NCBI GenBank assembly: GCA_003569245.1
Contig: BGOM01000024.1
Span: 120,471-184,470 of the forward strand
Direction: 5' to 3'
Source: Opitutia bacterium
Lineage (GTDB): Bacteria > Verrucomicrobiota > Verrucomicrobiia > Opitutales > UBA953
Length of the DNA: 64,000 nucleotides
Shown here one piece after another: positions 37,590-46,608 of the stretch. Each line of letters begins with the position of its first letter. Within the stretch, counting starts at the first letter, position 1. Below the pieces are notes generated by a model, which was not told where the DNA came from, made no database searches, and was given only the letters and a program-made list of their open reading frames with translations. The translations under genes were made by a program, and so were the position numbers.

Positions 37590-38108
37590 ATGAAGAAGAA
37601 ACCGCCGGCCGCCCGCCACACCCACGTCAAGCAACCGCATGAGGTGGTCCAGGACGCGCTACTCCTCGCCGGACGCAAGGAAGGCCCGGACGAACAGCTC
37701 GAGGCCCACGGCCGCATCGCCAGGCAGCTCGGGGTCTCCGCCTCGATGCTCTACAAGTGGCGCCAGCCCGCCGAGCGCGGCAGCGGCTCACCCAACCCCC
37801 TCGAGCGGACGGCCCAGCTGCTCGCCGTGACCGGCGACACGCGCATCGTCGATTGGCTGGCGCACCGCGCGGGCGGACACTTCGTGCGCGACGAGGCGGG
37901 CGAAGCCCCGACCGAGCTGCCGCGCGCCGCCAACGCCCTGGTGCGCGAGTTCGGCCTGCTCATCGCCGAGGTCGTCGACGCCTCGGACGATGAGCGCATC
38001 ACGCCCGACGAGTCGCAGCGGCTCCGCGAGAAGTGGAACCTGCTGCGCCGCCGCACCGAGGACTTCGTCCGTCGCTGCGAGCAGGGCGACTACGGCCGCG
38101 GCGCCTGA
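37590..38108 (+). CDS. HTH regulator resembling phage CII (CP76) proteins
   Basis: 172 residues. A predicted helix-turn-helix lies in HGRIARQLGVSASMLYKWRQP (about 40-60), and the downstream segment NPLERTAQLLAVTGDTRIVDWLAHRAGGHF recalls the CP76/CII family. No other phage gene is nearby, so a host regulator or remnant is possible. It runs in the same direction as peptide deformylase, 44 bases away. The target is unknown. Confidence 0.55.
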   Translation: MKKKPPAARHTHVKQPHEVVQDALLLAGRKEGPDEQLEAHGRIARQLGVSASMLYKWRQPAERGSGSPNPLERTAQLLAVTGDTRIVDWLAHRAGGHFVRDEAGEAPTELPRAANALVREFGLLIAEVVDASDDERITPDESQRLREKWNLLRRRTEDFVRRCEQGDYGRGA

Positions 38109-38152
38109 CCGATTTCGCTTCCCCCCGCCCGCGGTTCCCGTAACCAGAAGCC

Positions 38153-38731
38153 ATGGCCGACTTCACGATCCGCACCTACGGCGACCCCGTCCTGCGGACG
38201 CCGGGCGAGCCGGTTCGCGAATTCGGCCCGGCGCTGCGCTCCCTCGGCGACGCGATGCTGGTCGCGATGCGCAAGGCCAAGGGCATCGGGCTGGCCGCGC
38301 CGCAGGTGGGCCTCGGGCTGCAGTTGTTCGTGGCCGACGTCCGCGACGAGGAGCACACGCCGCTGCTCGACGGACGGCCCGTCGCGCCGGACGCGCTCAT
38401 GCCGATGCTGTTCGCCAACGCCGAGGTGACGGTGCCGGCCGGCGAGGCCGAGGTCTACACCGAGGGATGCCTGTCCTTCCCCGGCATCACCGGCGACGTG
38501 CCGCGCGTGGAACGGGCGGTGGTCCGCTTCCGCGACGTCGACGGCGCACCCCACACGCTCGAATGCGCGGGCTTGCTCGCGCGCTGCGTCCAGCACGAGC
38601 ATGACCATTGCCAGGGCGTGCTGTTCATCGACCGCATGACGCGGGCGCACCAGCTGCTGACCGCGACCAAGGTCAAGAAGCTGCAGCGCGAGACGAAGGC
38701 GGAACTGAAGGCGGCGCGGAAGAAAACCTGA
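38153..38731 (+). CDS. def: Peptide deformylase
   Basis: Removes the N-formyl group from nascent proteins. 192 residues. The three signature motifs are intact: GIGLAAPQVG (Gln51), EGCLSFPG (metal ligand Cys106) and QHEHDH (His148, Glu149, His152). The C-terminal extension of about 20 residues is Lys-rich. The start codon ATG 38153 is 44 bases from the upstream gene's end. Confidence 0.97.
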   Translation: MADFTIRTYGDPVLRTPGEPVREFGPALRSLGDAMLVAMRKAKGIGLAAPQVGLGLQLFVADVRDEEHTPLLDGRPVAPDALMPMLFANAEVTVPAGEAEVYTEGCLSFPGITGDVPRVERAVVRFRDVDGAPHTLECAGLLARCVQHEHDHCQGVLFIDRMTRAHQLLTATKVKKLQRETKAELKAARKKT

Positions 38732-38734
38732 GCC

Positions 38735-39958
38735 TCACTTCGCGGCTGGCTTGACCGGCGTGGCCGGGACGGCGGGCGCCGGCGCGTCGATCCGCAGCAG
38801 GAGCTGGCCGACCTCGACCGGCTTGGCGCCGGCGGGGACGGCGTCCACGGCGAAGGCGCGGGAGTAAGGCGAAGGCTTGGCCTTGGTCGCCGGGTCGTCG
38901 GCCAACGGCGCGGGCGCGACCTTCCAGGCGAGCCGCATCTTCTCCGGCAACGCGGGGTCGCCCCCGAGGGCGGCCGAAAGCGCTTCCGCGGCCGGGACGG
39001 GGAGGCCGACGTTGCGGAGGTTGACGTAACGCAGGAGCGCGACGCCCAGCGGCGAGGCCTCGCGGTCGAAACTTGCGAGCGCCTCGGCGGTGCCGACCAG
39101 ACGACGCAGCAGGTTGCGTTCATCCTTGAGCGCGAAGGCGCCGGTGAGGGGTTTGGCGTGAAGCTCCGCCGGACCGAACGTGGTCAGGGCCACCTCGCAC
39201 CCGACGAGCCGGAGCGTGTGGGCGTCGGCGAGGTTGACCACGAGGAGCGCGACCGATCCATCGGCGGCCAGCGGGTAGACCTCGGCCCAGGCCACGGCGA
39301 CCTGGCGAGCACCGCCCGGCTTCTTCCAATCCTTGGCGAAGGCCGTGGTCGCCTCGGCGGAATTGACCAGGAAAGCGTAGCCGGCGGCGGGCGCGGGCGC
39401 GAGTCCCTTGGGGTCCACCTTGACCCACGCTTCGCGCAAGCCGGCGGCGAGGGCCGGCGCGGCGCCGATCTTGCCGTCGGCGAGCTGGGTCACGGCGCCC
39501 ACCAGATGCACCTGGGCGAAGCCGCTGTCGCGGGCGAGTTTCTGGAAACGGATCGCGACGAGGTTCAGCGTGTAACCCCACTCGGTCTGGACGAGATCGA
39601 GGCCGAGAGCGACGGTCTTGGTCTGCTCGGCGTGACGGGTGGTGGCGAGGGCGCGAAGACGAGCGAGCGAGGGCTGCGCACGGGCGACCATGGCCTTGCC
39701 CTCCGCGATCATCTTCTCGCCGCGGGCGCGCACCTGCTCGGGTGTCTCACCGATCCGGGGGGTGGTGGCGGAGCCGACGATACCCTGGCCGGTCTGCGCG
39801 CGGGACATACCCTGCTCGACCATCCGGAAGGCATTGCCCCACTCGGAAAGCTCGCCGGTCCGGAGGTACCGGGGCACCTCGGCATCAGGGAGGGCCGGGG
39901 GACCCGCGGCGGGCTCGCCTGCGGCGACGACGAAAAGGGAGGCGAGCAGGGCGAACAT
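38735..39958 (-). CDS. Secreted protein of unknown function
   Basis: 407 residues, with a signal peptide at the N-terminus (MFALLASLFVVAAG). A mixed alpha/beta region follows, with ETPEQVRARGEKMIAEGKAM and an internal QVAVAWAEVYPLAADGSVALLVVNLADAHTLRLVG that looks like a beta sheet. The C-terminus is Pro/Ala-rich (VPATPVKPAAK). No family is recognised. It converges with def and lies 12 bases from the HPr gene upstream, so it may share that transcript. Confidence 0.65.
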   Translation of the reverse strand: MFALLASLFVVAAGEPAAGPPALPDAEVPRYLRTGELSEWGNAFRMVEQGMSRAQTGQGIVGSATTPRIGETPEQVRARGEKMIAEGKAMVARAQPSLARLRALATTRHAEQTKTVALGLDLVQTEWGYTLNLVAIRFQKLARDSGFAQVHLVGAVTQLADGKIGAAPALAAGLREAWVKVDPKGLAPAPAAGYAFLVNSAEATTAFAKDWKKPGGARQVAVAWAEVYPLAADGSVALLVVNLADAHTLRLVGCEVALTTFGPAELHAKPLTGAFALKDERNLLRRLVGTAEALASFDREASPLGVALLRYVNLRNVGLPVPAAEALSAALGGDPALPEKMRLAWKVAPAPLADDPATKAKPSPYSRAFAVDAVPAGAKPVEVGQLLLRIDAPAPAVPATPVKPAAK

Positions 39959-39970
39959 AGGCGAAGGGGA

Positions 39971-40258
39971 TCAGGATTCGTCGAATTTGCGGACGAACAG
40001 CGCGTCCATCTCGTCGAGGAACAGTTTAGCATCTTTACCCTTCACCGAGAAGCGCAGTTTCGACCCCTGCCCGGCGGCCAGCATCATCAGGCCCATGATG
40101 CTCTTGCCGTTCACGACCTCGTCATCCTTGGAAACCGTGACCTCGACCTCGGGGTACCGGTTGGCGAGACGCACGATCTGGGCGGCCGGACGCGTGTGGA
40201 TGCCCATCCGGTTCTGGACGGTGAATTCGCGGGTGAGGGCCTCGGAGGAATCTTCCAT
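39971..40258 (-). CDS. HPr phosphocarrier protein (HPr family)
   Basis: 95 residues, of normal HPr size. The phosphorylated His21 lies in NRMGIHTRPA, and the regulatory serine site is NGKSIMGLMML (Ser53). HPr carries phosphate for PTS sugar uptake and, in bacteria with HPr kinase, acts in regulation. No EI or EII gene is in the window. The start at 40258 follows the last out-of-context ATG and gives the usual N-terminal strand. It is divergent from the pdh operon. Confidence 0.93.
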   Translation of the reverse strand: MEDSSEALTREFTVQNRMGIHTRPAAQIVRLANRYPEVEVTVSKDDEVVNGKSIMGLMMLAAGQGSKLRFSVKGKDAKLFLDEMDALFVRKFDES

Positions 40259-40559
40259 GATAAGGGGGGCGCCTTGGGGGAACAAAGCGGAAGGAAAAGG
40301 GTGACGGCCCCCCAGACGGGTCAAGGTTATTAAGGATACGGGGAGAAGGCGAGGCACCCCAGGGTAGTCGGGGTGAGGGCTGGTCATACGCGATCTCGCC
40401 CGTCGCGGTTGACCGGTGGAGAAGTCGGGCACCTCCCTGGCTTGGCGACTCTCTACCGGAAACCGCCAGATTCATCCTAATTACGGTGAAATCGGCTGTT
40501 TTAACCCCTTGGCTTGACCTTCCTGCCCAGACCCCTCCAATCGTCCCAAACGAACCACC
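40259..40559. other. Divergent intergenic region between the HPr gene and pdhA
   Basis: A 301-base gap between divergent genes with no convincing open frame. It holds the promoters for both sides, but I find no clear -10 element. A TTGACC near 40515 could be a -35 for pdhA. A G/C-rich hairpin-prone stretch runs from 40355 to 40440. No riboswitch consensus was recognised. Confidence 0.4.
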
Positions 40560-41666
40560 GTGGCCAAGCCCGCTGTCCTCACCCATCCGGAATCCCTGAA
40601 GCGCCCCGCCGGGCCTTCGGAGTATGCCAAGCACCCGGTCAACGCCGCCCTCTCCAAGAAGGAGAAGGTCGCGCTTTACACCAAAATGGCCCGGATCCGC
40701 CATTTTGAACAGCGCTGCATCCGCGTCTACCAGCAGGGCAAGATTGGGGGCTTCCTCCACCTCTATGTCGGTCAGGAAGCCGTGGCCGCCGGCACCATCT
40801 CCCTGCTGGGCAAGCACGACCACCTCATCACCGGCTACCGCGACCACGGCCACGCCCTGATGGTCGGCATGGGCATGAACGAATGCATGGCCGAGCTGAC
40901 CGGCAAGGTCACGGGCTGCTCCCAGGGCAAGGGCGGGTCGATGCACTACTTCGCGCCGGACAAGAACTACTGGGGCGGCCACGGGATCGTCGGCGGCCAG
41001 GCCCCCCTCGGGACCGGCCTCGCCTACGCCGTCAAGTACATGGGCCTCAAGGGCTCCTGCCTCGCCTACATGGGCGACGGCGCGGTCAACCAAGGCGCGG
41101 TCCACGAGGCCTATAACCTCGCCGCCCTCTGGGACCTGCCGGTCATCTTCGTCGTCGAGAACAACGGCTACTCCATGGGCACCTCCCAGGAACGTTCGAC
41201 CGCCCACCCCGGCTGCCTGGCCAAGCGCGCCGAAGGCTACGGGATGGACTGGGATGTGATCAACGGCCACGACGTCTACGAAGTCCGCGCCAAGACCTCC
41301 GAAGCCCTCAAGCGAGCCCACGAGGAATCCCGCCCGACCGTCCTCGAGATCTTCACCTACCGCTACTACGGCCACTCGATGGCCGACCCGGACAAGACCT
41401 ACCGCGACAAGGAGGAGATCAAGGAGTACCGCGAACAGAAGGACCCGGTCTTCCTTTTCGAGAAGGAGCTCCTCGCCGAGAAGGTCCTGACCCCCGAGCA
41501 GGTCCAGGCCATCAACGAGGCCGCCATGGCCGAGGCCGACGAGGCCGCCGCCTTCGCCGACGCCTCCCCGGACCCCACGGTGGCCGACATCACCAAGCAC
41601 ATCTACTGGGAAGAGGACAACCGCGGGCCCCAGACCACGAGCCGCGGTACGATCATCTTCGAATAA
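40560..41666 (+). CDS. pdhA: Pyruvate dehydrogenase E1 component, alpha subunit
   Basis: 368 residues, starting at GTG 40560. The thiamine-pyrophosphate motif is seen as GDGAVNQGAVHEAYNLAALW with ENNGYSMGT downstream, and the phosphorylation-loop region is TYRYYGHSMADPDKTYR. Together with the beta subunit it decarboxylates pyruvate and acetylates lipoate. It is the first gene of a pdhA-pdhB-pdhC operon with 18-base and 26-base gaps. Confidence 0.95.
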   Translation: MAKPAVLTHPESLKRPAGPSEYAKHPVNAALSKKEKVALYTKMARIRHFEQRCIRVYQQGKIGGFLHLYVGQEAVAAGTISLLGKHDHLITGYRDHGHALMVGMGMNECMAELTGKVTGCSQGKGGSMHYFAPDKNYWGGHGIVGGQAPLGTGLAYAVKYMGLKGSCLAYMGDGAVNQGAVHEAYNLAALWDLPVIFVVENNGYSMGTSQERSTAHPGCLAKRAEGYGMDWDVINGHDVYEVRAKTSEALKRAHEESRPTVLEIFTYRYYGHSMADPDKTYRDKEEIKEYREQKDPVFLFEKELLAEKVLTPEQVQAINEAAMAEADEAAAFADASPDPTVADITKHIYWEEDNRGPQTTSRGTIIFE

Positions 41667-41684
41667 CCCTCCGCCCGCCTTTCC

Positions 41685-42662
41685 ATGCCCGTCATTTCCT
41701 ACCGCGAGGCGCTCCGCGCCGCGATGCGCGAAGAGCTCCAGCGCGACGAGAAGGTCGTCCTCATGGGCGAAGAAGTCGCCCAGTTCAACGGCGCCTACAA
41801 GGTCACCGAAGGTCTCCTCAAGGAGTTCGGCCCCAAGCGCGTCGTCGACACCCCGATCTCCGAGGCCGGCTTCATCGGCCTGGGCATCGGCGCCTCGATG
41901 CTCGGCATCCGCCCCGTCATGGAGCTGATGTTCTGGTCCTTCTCGTACGTCGCGTTCGACCAGATCGTGAACAACGCCGGCAACATCCGCTACATGTCCG
42001 GCGGCCTCATCAACTGCCCGATCGTCATCCGCGGCCCGGCCAACGGCGGCACCAACGTCGGCGCCACCCACTCGCACACGCCCGAAGCCATCCTCGCCTC
42101 CCACCCGGGCATCAAGGTCGTCTGCCCCGCCACCCCGTACGACGCGAAGGGCCTCATGAAGGCCGCCATCCGCGACAACGACCCGGTGTACGTGATGGAG
42201 AACACCATCCTTTATAACGACAAGGGCGAGGTGCCGGACGAGGACTACATCGTGCCGCTCGGCGTCGCCGACGTGAAGCGCACGGGCACCGACCTCACCA
42301 TCGTGGCCCACGGCCGCGCCGTCATCACCTCCCTCAAGGCCGCCGAGATCCTGGAGCAGGAGCACGGCGTCAGCGTGGAGGTCGTCGACCTCCGCTCGAT
42401 CCGTCCGCTCGACGAGGAGACCGTCCTCGCCTCCGTCCGCAAGACGCACCGCGTCCTGCTGGTCGAGGAGAACAAGCCGTTCTGCGGCGTCGACGCCCAG
42501 GTCGCCTACCTCATCCAGTCGAAGGCGTTCGACGAGCTCGACGCCCCGATCCACCGCGTGTCCTCCATCGACGCCCCGCAGATCTACTGCAAGCGCCTGG
42601 AAGACCAGCAGCTCCCCAACCCGGCGCGCGTCGTCGCCGAGGCCCTCAAGGTCCTCGCCTGA
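41685..42662 (+). CDS. pdhB: Pyruvate dehydrogenase E1 component, beta subunit
   Basis: 325 residues. The N-terminus has SYREALRAAMREELQRDEKVVLMGEEV, the typical opening of E1 beta, followed by FNGAYKVTEGL and ISEAGFIGLGIGASMLGIRP. The C-terminal domain has VEVVDLRSIRPLDEETVLASV. It forms the heterotetrameric E1 with PdhA. Confidence 0.95.
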   Translation: MPVISYREALRAAMREELQRDEKVVLMGEEVAQFNGAYKVTEGLLKEFGPKRVVDTPISEAGFIGLGIGASMLGIRPVMELMFWSFSYVAFDQIVNNAGNIRYMSGGLINCPIVIRGPANGGTNVGATHSHTPEAILASHPGIKVVCPATPYDAKGLMKAAIRDNDPVYVMENTILYNDKGEVPDEDYIVPLGVADVKRTGTDLTIVAHGRAVITSLKAAEILEQEHGVSVEVVDLRSIRPLDEETVLASVRKTHRVLLVEENKPFCGVDAQVAYLIQSKAFDELDAPIHRVSSIDAPQIYCKRLEDQQLPNPARVVAEALKVLA

Positions 42663-42688
42663 TCGCCCCACCCCACCCTCTCAAACCG

Positions 42689-43966
42689 ATGGCTGAAATT
42701 ATCGATATGCCGAAGCTCTCCGACACGATGTCGGTGGGTACTTTGGTCAAATGGAACGTCCAGGAAGGCCAGACCGTGGCCTTCGGCGACATCCTGGGCG
42801 AAGTCGAGACCGACAAGGCGACGATGGAGCTTTCCTGCACCGTGCCCGGCACGATCCTCAAGATCTACGCCCCGGCCGGCTCGCAGCTGCCCGTCGGCGC
42901 GCCCATCTGCGCCATCGGCAAGAAAGGCGAAGCCGCCCCGGCGCCCGGCCAGGCCGCCCCGGCTCCGAAGGCCGCGGCCCCCGCGATCCCCGAATCCACC
43001 GGCATCCCCTGCATCCCGCCCGCGCCCGCCGCGAGCGCCGCGCCCGCGACCCAGTCCGATGGTAGCCGCGCCAAGGTTTCCCCTTACGCCAAGCGCATGG
43101 CCGAAAAGGCCGCGATCAACGCCGGCGCCCTCGCCGGTTCCGGTCCCGGTGGCCGCGTCGTCGCCCGCGATGTCGCCGCCGCCGCCTCGGCTCCGGCCGT
43201 CGCCGCCCCCGCCGGCCCCGTGAACGTCGCCGTGGCTCCGCCCGCCGACGGCAAGGGCATCCAGCCCGACGCCGATGTCCCGGTCGGCGGCATGCGCCAG
43301 ACCATCGCCCGCCGTCTGCTCGAGTCCAAGGTGACCGTGCCGCACTTCTACCTCGAGGTCGAGGTCGACGCCGCGCCGCTCATGGCGATGCGCGAGTCCC
43401 TCAACAAGCGCCTGGCCGAGGCCGGCGGCGCCGACGCGGTGAAGCTCTCGGTCAACGACTTCATCCTCAAGGCCTCCGCCGAGGCGCTGCGCCGCGTCCC
43501 CGCGGTCAACGCATCCTGGGCCGGCACGAGCATCCGCCAGCACTCCGCGGTGCACCTCTCCTTCGGCGTGGCCCTCGAGGACGGCCTGGTCACCCCGGTC
43601 ATCCGCGACGCTCATGCCAAGACCCTGAAGGACATCGCCGTCGAGGCGAAGTCCCTCATCGGCAAGGCCCGCTCGAAGAAGCTCACCCCGGGCGAGATGT
43701 CCGGCTCGACCTTCACCGTCACCAACCTCGGCATGTACGGCGTCACCGGCTTCTTCGGCATCATCAACGTGCCCAACGCCGCGATCCTGTCCGTCGGCGC
43801 CACCATCAAGAAGCCCGTCGTCGACGCGCATGACCGTCTGGTGGTGGGCCATCGCATGGTGATCGGCCTCTCCGGCGACCACCGCGTGGTCGACGGCGCC
43901 AACGGCGCGCAGTTCCTCCAGGCGCTCAAGCAGCTGCTGGAAGAGCCCGCGCTGATGCTGATCTGA
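42689..43966 (+). CDS. pdhC: Dihydrolipoamide acetyltransferase (E2) of pyruvate dehydrogenase
   Basis: 425 residues. A single lipoyl domain has EVETDKATMEL (Lys43 lipoylated). A Pro/Ala-rich linker follows, then a peripheral-subunit-binding domain with KVSPYAKRMAEKA and GPGGRVVARDV, another linker, and the catalytic acyltransferase domain with the active-site GLSGDHRVVDGANGAQFL. The E3 gene is not in the window. A strong terminator follows 22 bases after the stop. Confidence 0.95.
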   Translation: MAEIIDMPKLSDTMSVGTLVKWNVQEGQTVAFGDILGEVETDKATMELSCTVPGTILKIYAPAGSQLPVGAPICAIGKKGEAAPAPGQAAPAPKAAAPAIPESTGIPCIPPAPAASAAPATQSDGSRAKVSPYAKRMAEKAAINAGALAGSGPGGRVVARDVAAAASAPAVAAPAGPVNVAVAPPADGKGIQPDADVPVGGMRQTIARRLLESKVTVPHFYLEVEVDAAPLMAMRESLNKRLAEAGGADAVKLSVNDFILKASAEALRRVPAVNASWAGTSIRQHSAVHLSFGVALEDGLVTPVIRDAHAKTLKDIAVEAKSLIGKARSKKLTPGEMSGSTFTVTNLGMYGVTGFFGIINVPNAAILSVGATIKKPVVDAHDRLVVGHRMVIGLSGDHRVVDGANGAQFLQALKQLLEEPALMLI

Positions 43967-43987
43967 ACGGAGCGGGCGCTCTGCCGA

Positions 43988-44020
43988 AACCCGGGACCGC
44001 AAGGCTCCCGGGTTTTTCTT
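43988..44020 (+). terminator. Rho-independent terminator of the pdh operon
   Basis: AACCCGGGA/TCCCGGGTT, a perfect 9-bp stem with a 9-base loop, runs into TTTTTCTTT. It ends 12 bases before the convergent SDR gene and may serve both. Confidence 0.88.
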
Positions 44021-44032
44021 TGGCCGGGGAAC

Positions 44033-44731
44033 TCAGGCGAACGTCCGCACCGCCGACAGCCCGCCGTCGACGCGGAGCACCTGGCCGGTCATGAAGCGCG
44101 CGTGACCGGAGAGCAGGTGGCAGACCAGCGTGGCGAGATCCTCGGAGCGGCCGACCTGCTGGAGCGGGTGACGCTTCGCGGCGGCCTCCTTCTTCAGGTC
44201 CGAATTCAGCAGCGGGGCCGCGAGCGCGGTATCGGTCAAGGACGGGGCGATGACGTTCACGCGGATGGCCGGCGCCCACTCGGCGGCGAGGCTGCGCGCC
44301 AGGCCCTCGACCGCGCCCTTGGCCGCGGCGATGCCGGCGTGCATCGGCATCCCCTGCGCGACGGCGACGGTGGAGAAAAGCACGACGGAGGCGTGGCCCG
44401 AGGCCTTGAGGGCCGGCAGCGCCGACTGCAGCGCGGCGATGGCGCCGAAGAGGTTCACCTGCAGTTCACGCTGGAAGTCCTCCGGCGTCATCCGGTGGAA
44501 GGGCTTGAGCACGATCGTCCCCGGGCAGTAGACGAGGCCATCGAGTCGCTCCGGCCAGACGAGCGGCGACGGGGTCAGCGCGTCGAAGCGCTGCGCGTCC
44601 AGCCCGAGGTCGGCCAGCTTCTCCGGGGAGCGGCAGGCCGCGTGGACGTGATGGCCATCGGCCTGGAGCTGGGCGATGACGGCGCGGCCGATGCCGGAGG
44701 TGCCGCCGATGATCGCGATGTGCTGGGACAT
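44033..44731 (-). CDS. Short-chain dehydrogenase/reductase with altered catalytic motif
   Basis: 232 residues of a Rossmann fold. Cofactor motif GGTSGIG at 9-15 and catalytic-region Ser120 are present, with Lys138 in IAAAKGAVEGL. The Tyr of the YxxxK motif is replaced by Ile134. A similar IAAAK motif exists in some SDR relatives I recall, so the protein may be a stable variant with another function or an atypical reductase. Its substrate is not predicted. It converges with the pdh operon. Confidence 0.82.
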   Translation of the reverse strand: MSQHIAIIGGTSGIGRAVIAQLQADGHHVHAACRSPEKLADLGLDAQRFDALTPSPLVWPERLDGLVYCPGTIVLKPFHRMTPEDFQRELQVNLFGAIAALQSALPALKASGHASVVLFSTVAVAQGMPMHAGIAAAKGAVEGLARSLAAEWAPAIRVNVIAPSLTDTALAAPLLNSDLKKEAAAKRHPLQQVGRSEDLATLVCHLLSGHARFMTGQVLRVDGGLSAVRTFA

Positions 44732-44790
44732 GCCGGCAAAGTCGGCGACGGGCGCCGCAGGTCAAGCGACCCGCGGCTTTTCCGGCCGAC

Positions 44791-44817
44791 AAAAAGGCCG
44801 GAGGCGAACCTCCGGCC
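44791..44817 (-). terminator. Rho-independent terminator after the ThuA gene
   Basis: On the minus strand GGCCGGAGG-TTCG-CCTCCGGCC (9-bp stem, stable UUCG-type tetraloop) is followed by TTTTT, 22 bases after the ThuA stop. Confidence 0.9.
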
Positions 44818-44839
44818 CAAGGGTCCGCGGGAAGCGCGT

Positions 44840-45835
44840 TTACTTGGCGGCGGGCGCGGGGGTGGCGGCCGGCTTCGGCTTGGGCTTACCCTTCGGGTCC
44901 TGGTTAGCGGCGAGCTCCTCGTCGGTGAACTTGGACGCGACGCCGGCCGCGGGCACCTCGGCCTTGGCGGTCCAGACGATGGCGTTCAGGACGAGCGTGC
45001 GCTGGCTGTCGTTGGCCCAGCCCTTGTGGAAGTGTCCGCCGGTGAAACCGAAGCCGCGACCGCCGTCCTGGCGTTCGACCGCCCACGCGACGACCTGGGG
45101 CTTCTTCTCCTCGAGGACGAGCTTGCGGACGTCCGGATTGCCGGCGTGCGGTCCTTCGCCGCGCTTCATGGTGCTTTCGGGGGCGAGCGCGGCGAGCAAC
45201 GGGGTGACGCCGGTCATGCCGTCGCGGAAGCGCATGTTGAAGTACCACTCGTCGGTCGTGGCGAAAGGCTTCACGCCACGGCTGGCCGGGTGGTCGGGGA
45301 GGGACTTGAAATCGGCGAGCCAATGCGGGTTCACCGACCAGTGCTGCTCGAAGTAACCCCCGAGCCAGTCCTTGAACTCCCTGGCGCCCTTGCCGGTCGA
45401 GGAGCGCCCCGCGGGCGGCGGGTTGACGGGCTTGCCGTCGACACTGAGCCAGCCGGCGCGCTCATAGGCGGGCTCGACGGCGTAATGGAGGCAGACGAAG
45501 CCGGTGCCGGCCGCCATCTTCTTGGCGAGCTGGTCGAGGTGCGGGAGGGCCGGGTGGCCGCCACCGCCGTCGGAGTAGATCACGATCGTGTCCGCCTTGG
45601 CGACAGCCTCGTCGGACGGCCACTTGCCGCCGAGGGAGACCTCGACGTCCACCAGGCCCGACGCGCCTTGCCTGAGGCCGGCGGCGAGGAGCTGGATACC
45701 GGCGTTGTGCTCATGCTCGCCCGGACCGTGGCTGGGCCGGCCGGCGATGAGGAGGACGTTCTTCTTGTCGGCCGCGTGGACGGCGGCGAGGCCGCCGCAG
45801 AGGGCGAGCGCGCCGAGGAGGAGGTGCTGCTTCAT
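44840..45835 (-). CDS. ThuA-domain secreted protein
   Basis: 331 residues with a signal peptide (about 1-21, ending VHAAD). The ThuA fold, a glutamine-amidotransferase-like domain, is visible as NVLLIAGRPSHGPGEHEHN, DTIVIYSDGGGGHP, a GTGFVCLHYAVEP segment and GFGFTGGHFHKGW near the C-terminus. The last 30 residues are Lys/Pro/Ala-rich. ThuA proteins are tied to oxidised disaccharide use, and the next genes upstream include a DUF1080 protein and an epimerase, which fits a secreted sugar-processing module. Confidence 0.82.
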   Translation of the reverse strand: MKQHLLLGALALCGGLAAVHAADKKNVLLIAGRPSHGPGEHEHNAGIQLLAAGLRQGASGLVDVEVSLGGKWPSDEAVAKADTIVIYSDGGGGHPALPHLDQLAKKMAAGTGFVCLHYAVEPAYERAGWLSVDGKPVNPPPAGRSSTGKGAREFKDWLGGYFEQHWSVNPHWLADFKSLPDHPASRGVKPFATTDEWYFNMRFRDGMTGVTPLLAALAPESTMKRGEGPHAGNPDVRKLVLEEKKPQVVAWAVERQDGGRGFGFTGGHFHKGWANDSQRTLVLNAIVWTAKAEVPAAGVASKFTDEELAANQDPKGKPKPKPAATPAPAAK

Positions 45836-45852
45836 GGGAGGTGGGTAAGGGT

Positions 45853-45891
45853 AAAAAGAAAGGCCGCAGCGACGGGGAGTCCTGCGGCCTT
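45853..45891 (-). terminator. Rho-independent terminator after the DUF1080 gene
   Basis: On the minus strand AGGCCGCAGG...CTGCGGCCT forms an 8-9-bp stem with an 11-12-base loop and is followed by TTCTTTTTAC, 20 bases after the DUF1080 stop. Confidence 0.82.
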
Positions 45892-45911
45892 CAGGGAGAT
45901 TCCAGGCGGGC

Positions 45912-46598
45912 TTACTTGCCCTCCTTGAGGACGAGGTCCTTGAACTGGACGACCATCGCGGGACCGGCGTGGAGCTGGAGGGCCAGGATGCCCTTCTTCG
46001 CGCCGACCGCGGTCTCGTCGGTGACGTCGACGGTCTGGACGCCGTTGATGAAGTGCTGCAGGTGGCCGCCCTGGGCGACGATGCGATACTCGTTCCAGTC
46101 CTCGGCCTTGATCTTGGCCTGGATCTCGGCGGACTTGCCGACCTCGCCGGTCACCTCGACCTTGGCCTTGCCGGGCTTCTCGCCTTCCTTGATCACGGTC
46201 TTCTGCCCGCGCTGGGCGAGGATACCGCGACCCTTTTCCTCATAGAGGATACCCGAGTAGGTCTTGCCCGCCTCGAAGTCGGCCTGATAGCCGGAAACGA
46301 CGTAGCCCTTCTCGTCGACGACCTTGGAGCGGTACTGGACGCCGGAGTTGCCGCCGACGATCTTGTACTTGAAGGTGAGCTCGAAGTCGCCGATCTCGCC
46401 GCCCTGCCAGACGAGGAAGGTGTTACCCTTGGTGGGCTTCTCCTTGGTCGTGCGGCCGGTGATGCAACCGTCCTCGACGGACCAGAAGTCGAGACCCTTC
46501 CAGCCGGTCAGGTCCTTGCCGTTGAAGAGATTCTTGTCCTCGGCGACGGCCGTCGAGGCGAGCGCGAGGAGCGCGAGGAGGGAGGAGCGGAGTTTCAT
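45912..46598 (-). CDS. DUF1080 (3-keto-disaccharide hydrolase-like) secreted protein
   Basis: 228 residues with a signal peptide (about 1-18, LLALASTAVA). The concanavalin-like jelly roll of DUF1080 is seen in NLFNGKDLTGWKGLDFWSVEDG, FELTFKYKIVGGNSGVQYRSK and DWNEYRIVAQGGHLQHFINGVQT. Some members hydrolyse 3-keto-glycosides. The actual substrate is not deducible. It lies 10 bases after the epimerase gene, so the two are probably one operon. Confidence 0.88.
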   Translation of the reverse strand: MKLRSSLLALLALASTAVAEDKNLFNGKDLTGWKGLDFWSVEDGCITGRTTKEKPTKGNTFLVWQGGEIGDFELTFKYKIVGGNSGVQYRSKVVDEKGYVVSGYQADFEAGKTYSGILYEEKGRGILAQRGQKTVIKEGEKPGKAKVEVTGEVGKSAEIQAKIKAEDWNEYRIVAQGGHLQHFINGVQTVDVTDETAVGAKKGILALQLHAGPAMVVQFKDLVLKEGK

Positions 46599-46608
46599 GA
46601 TGGTAAGG

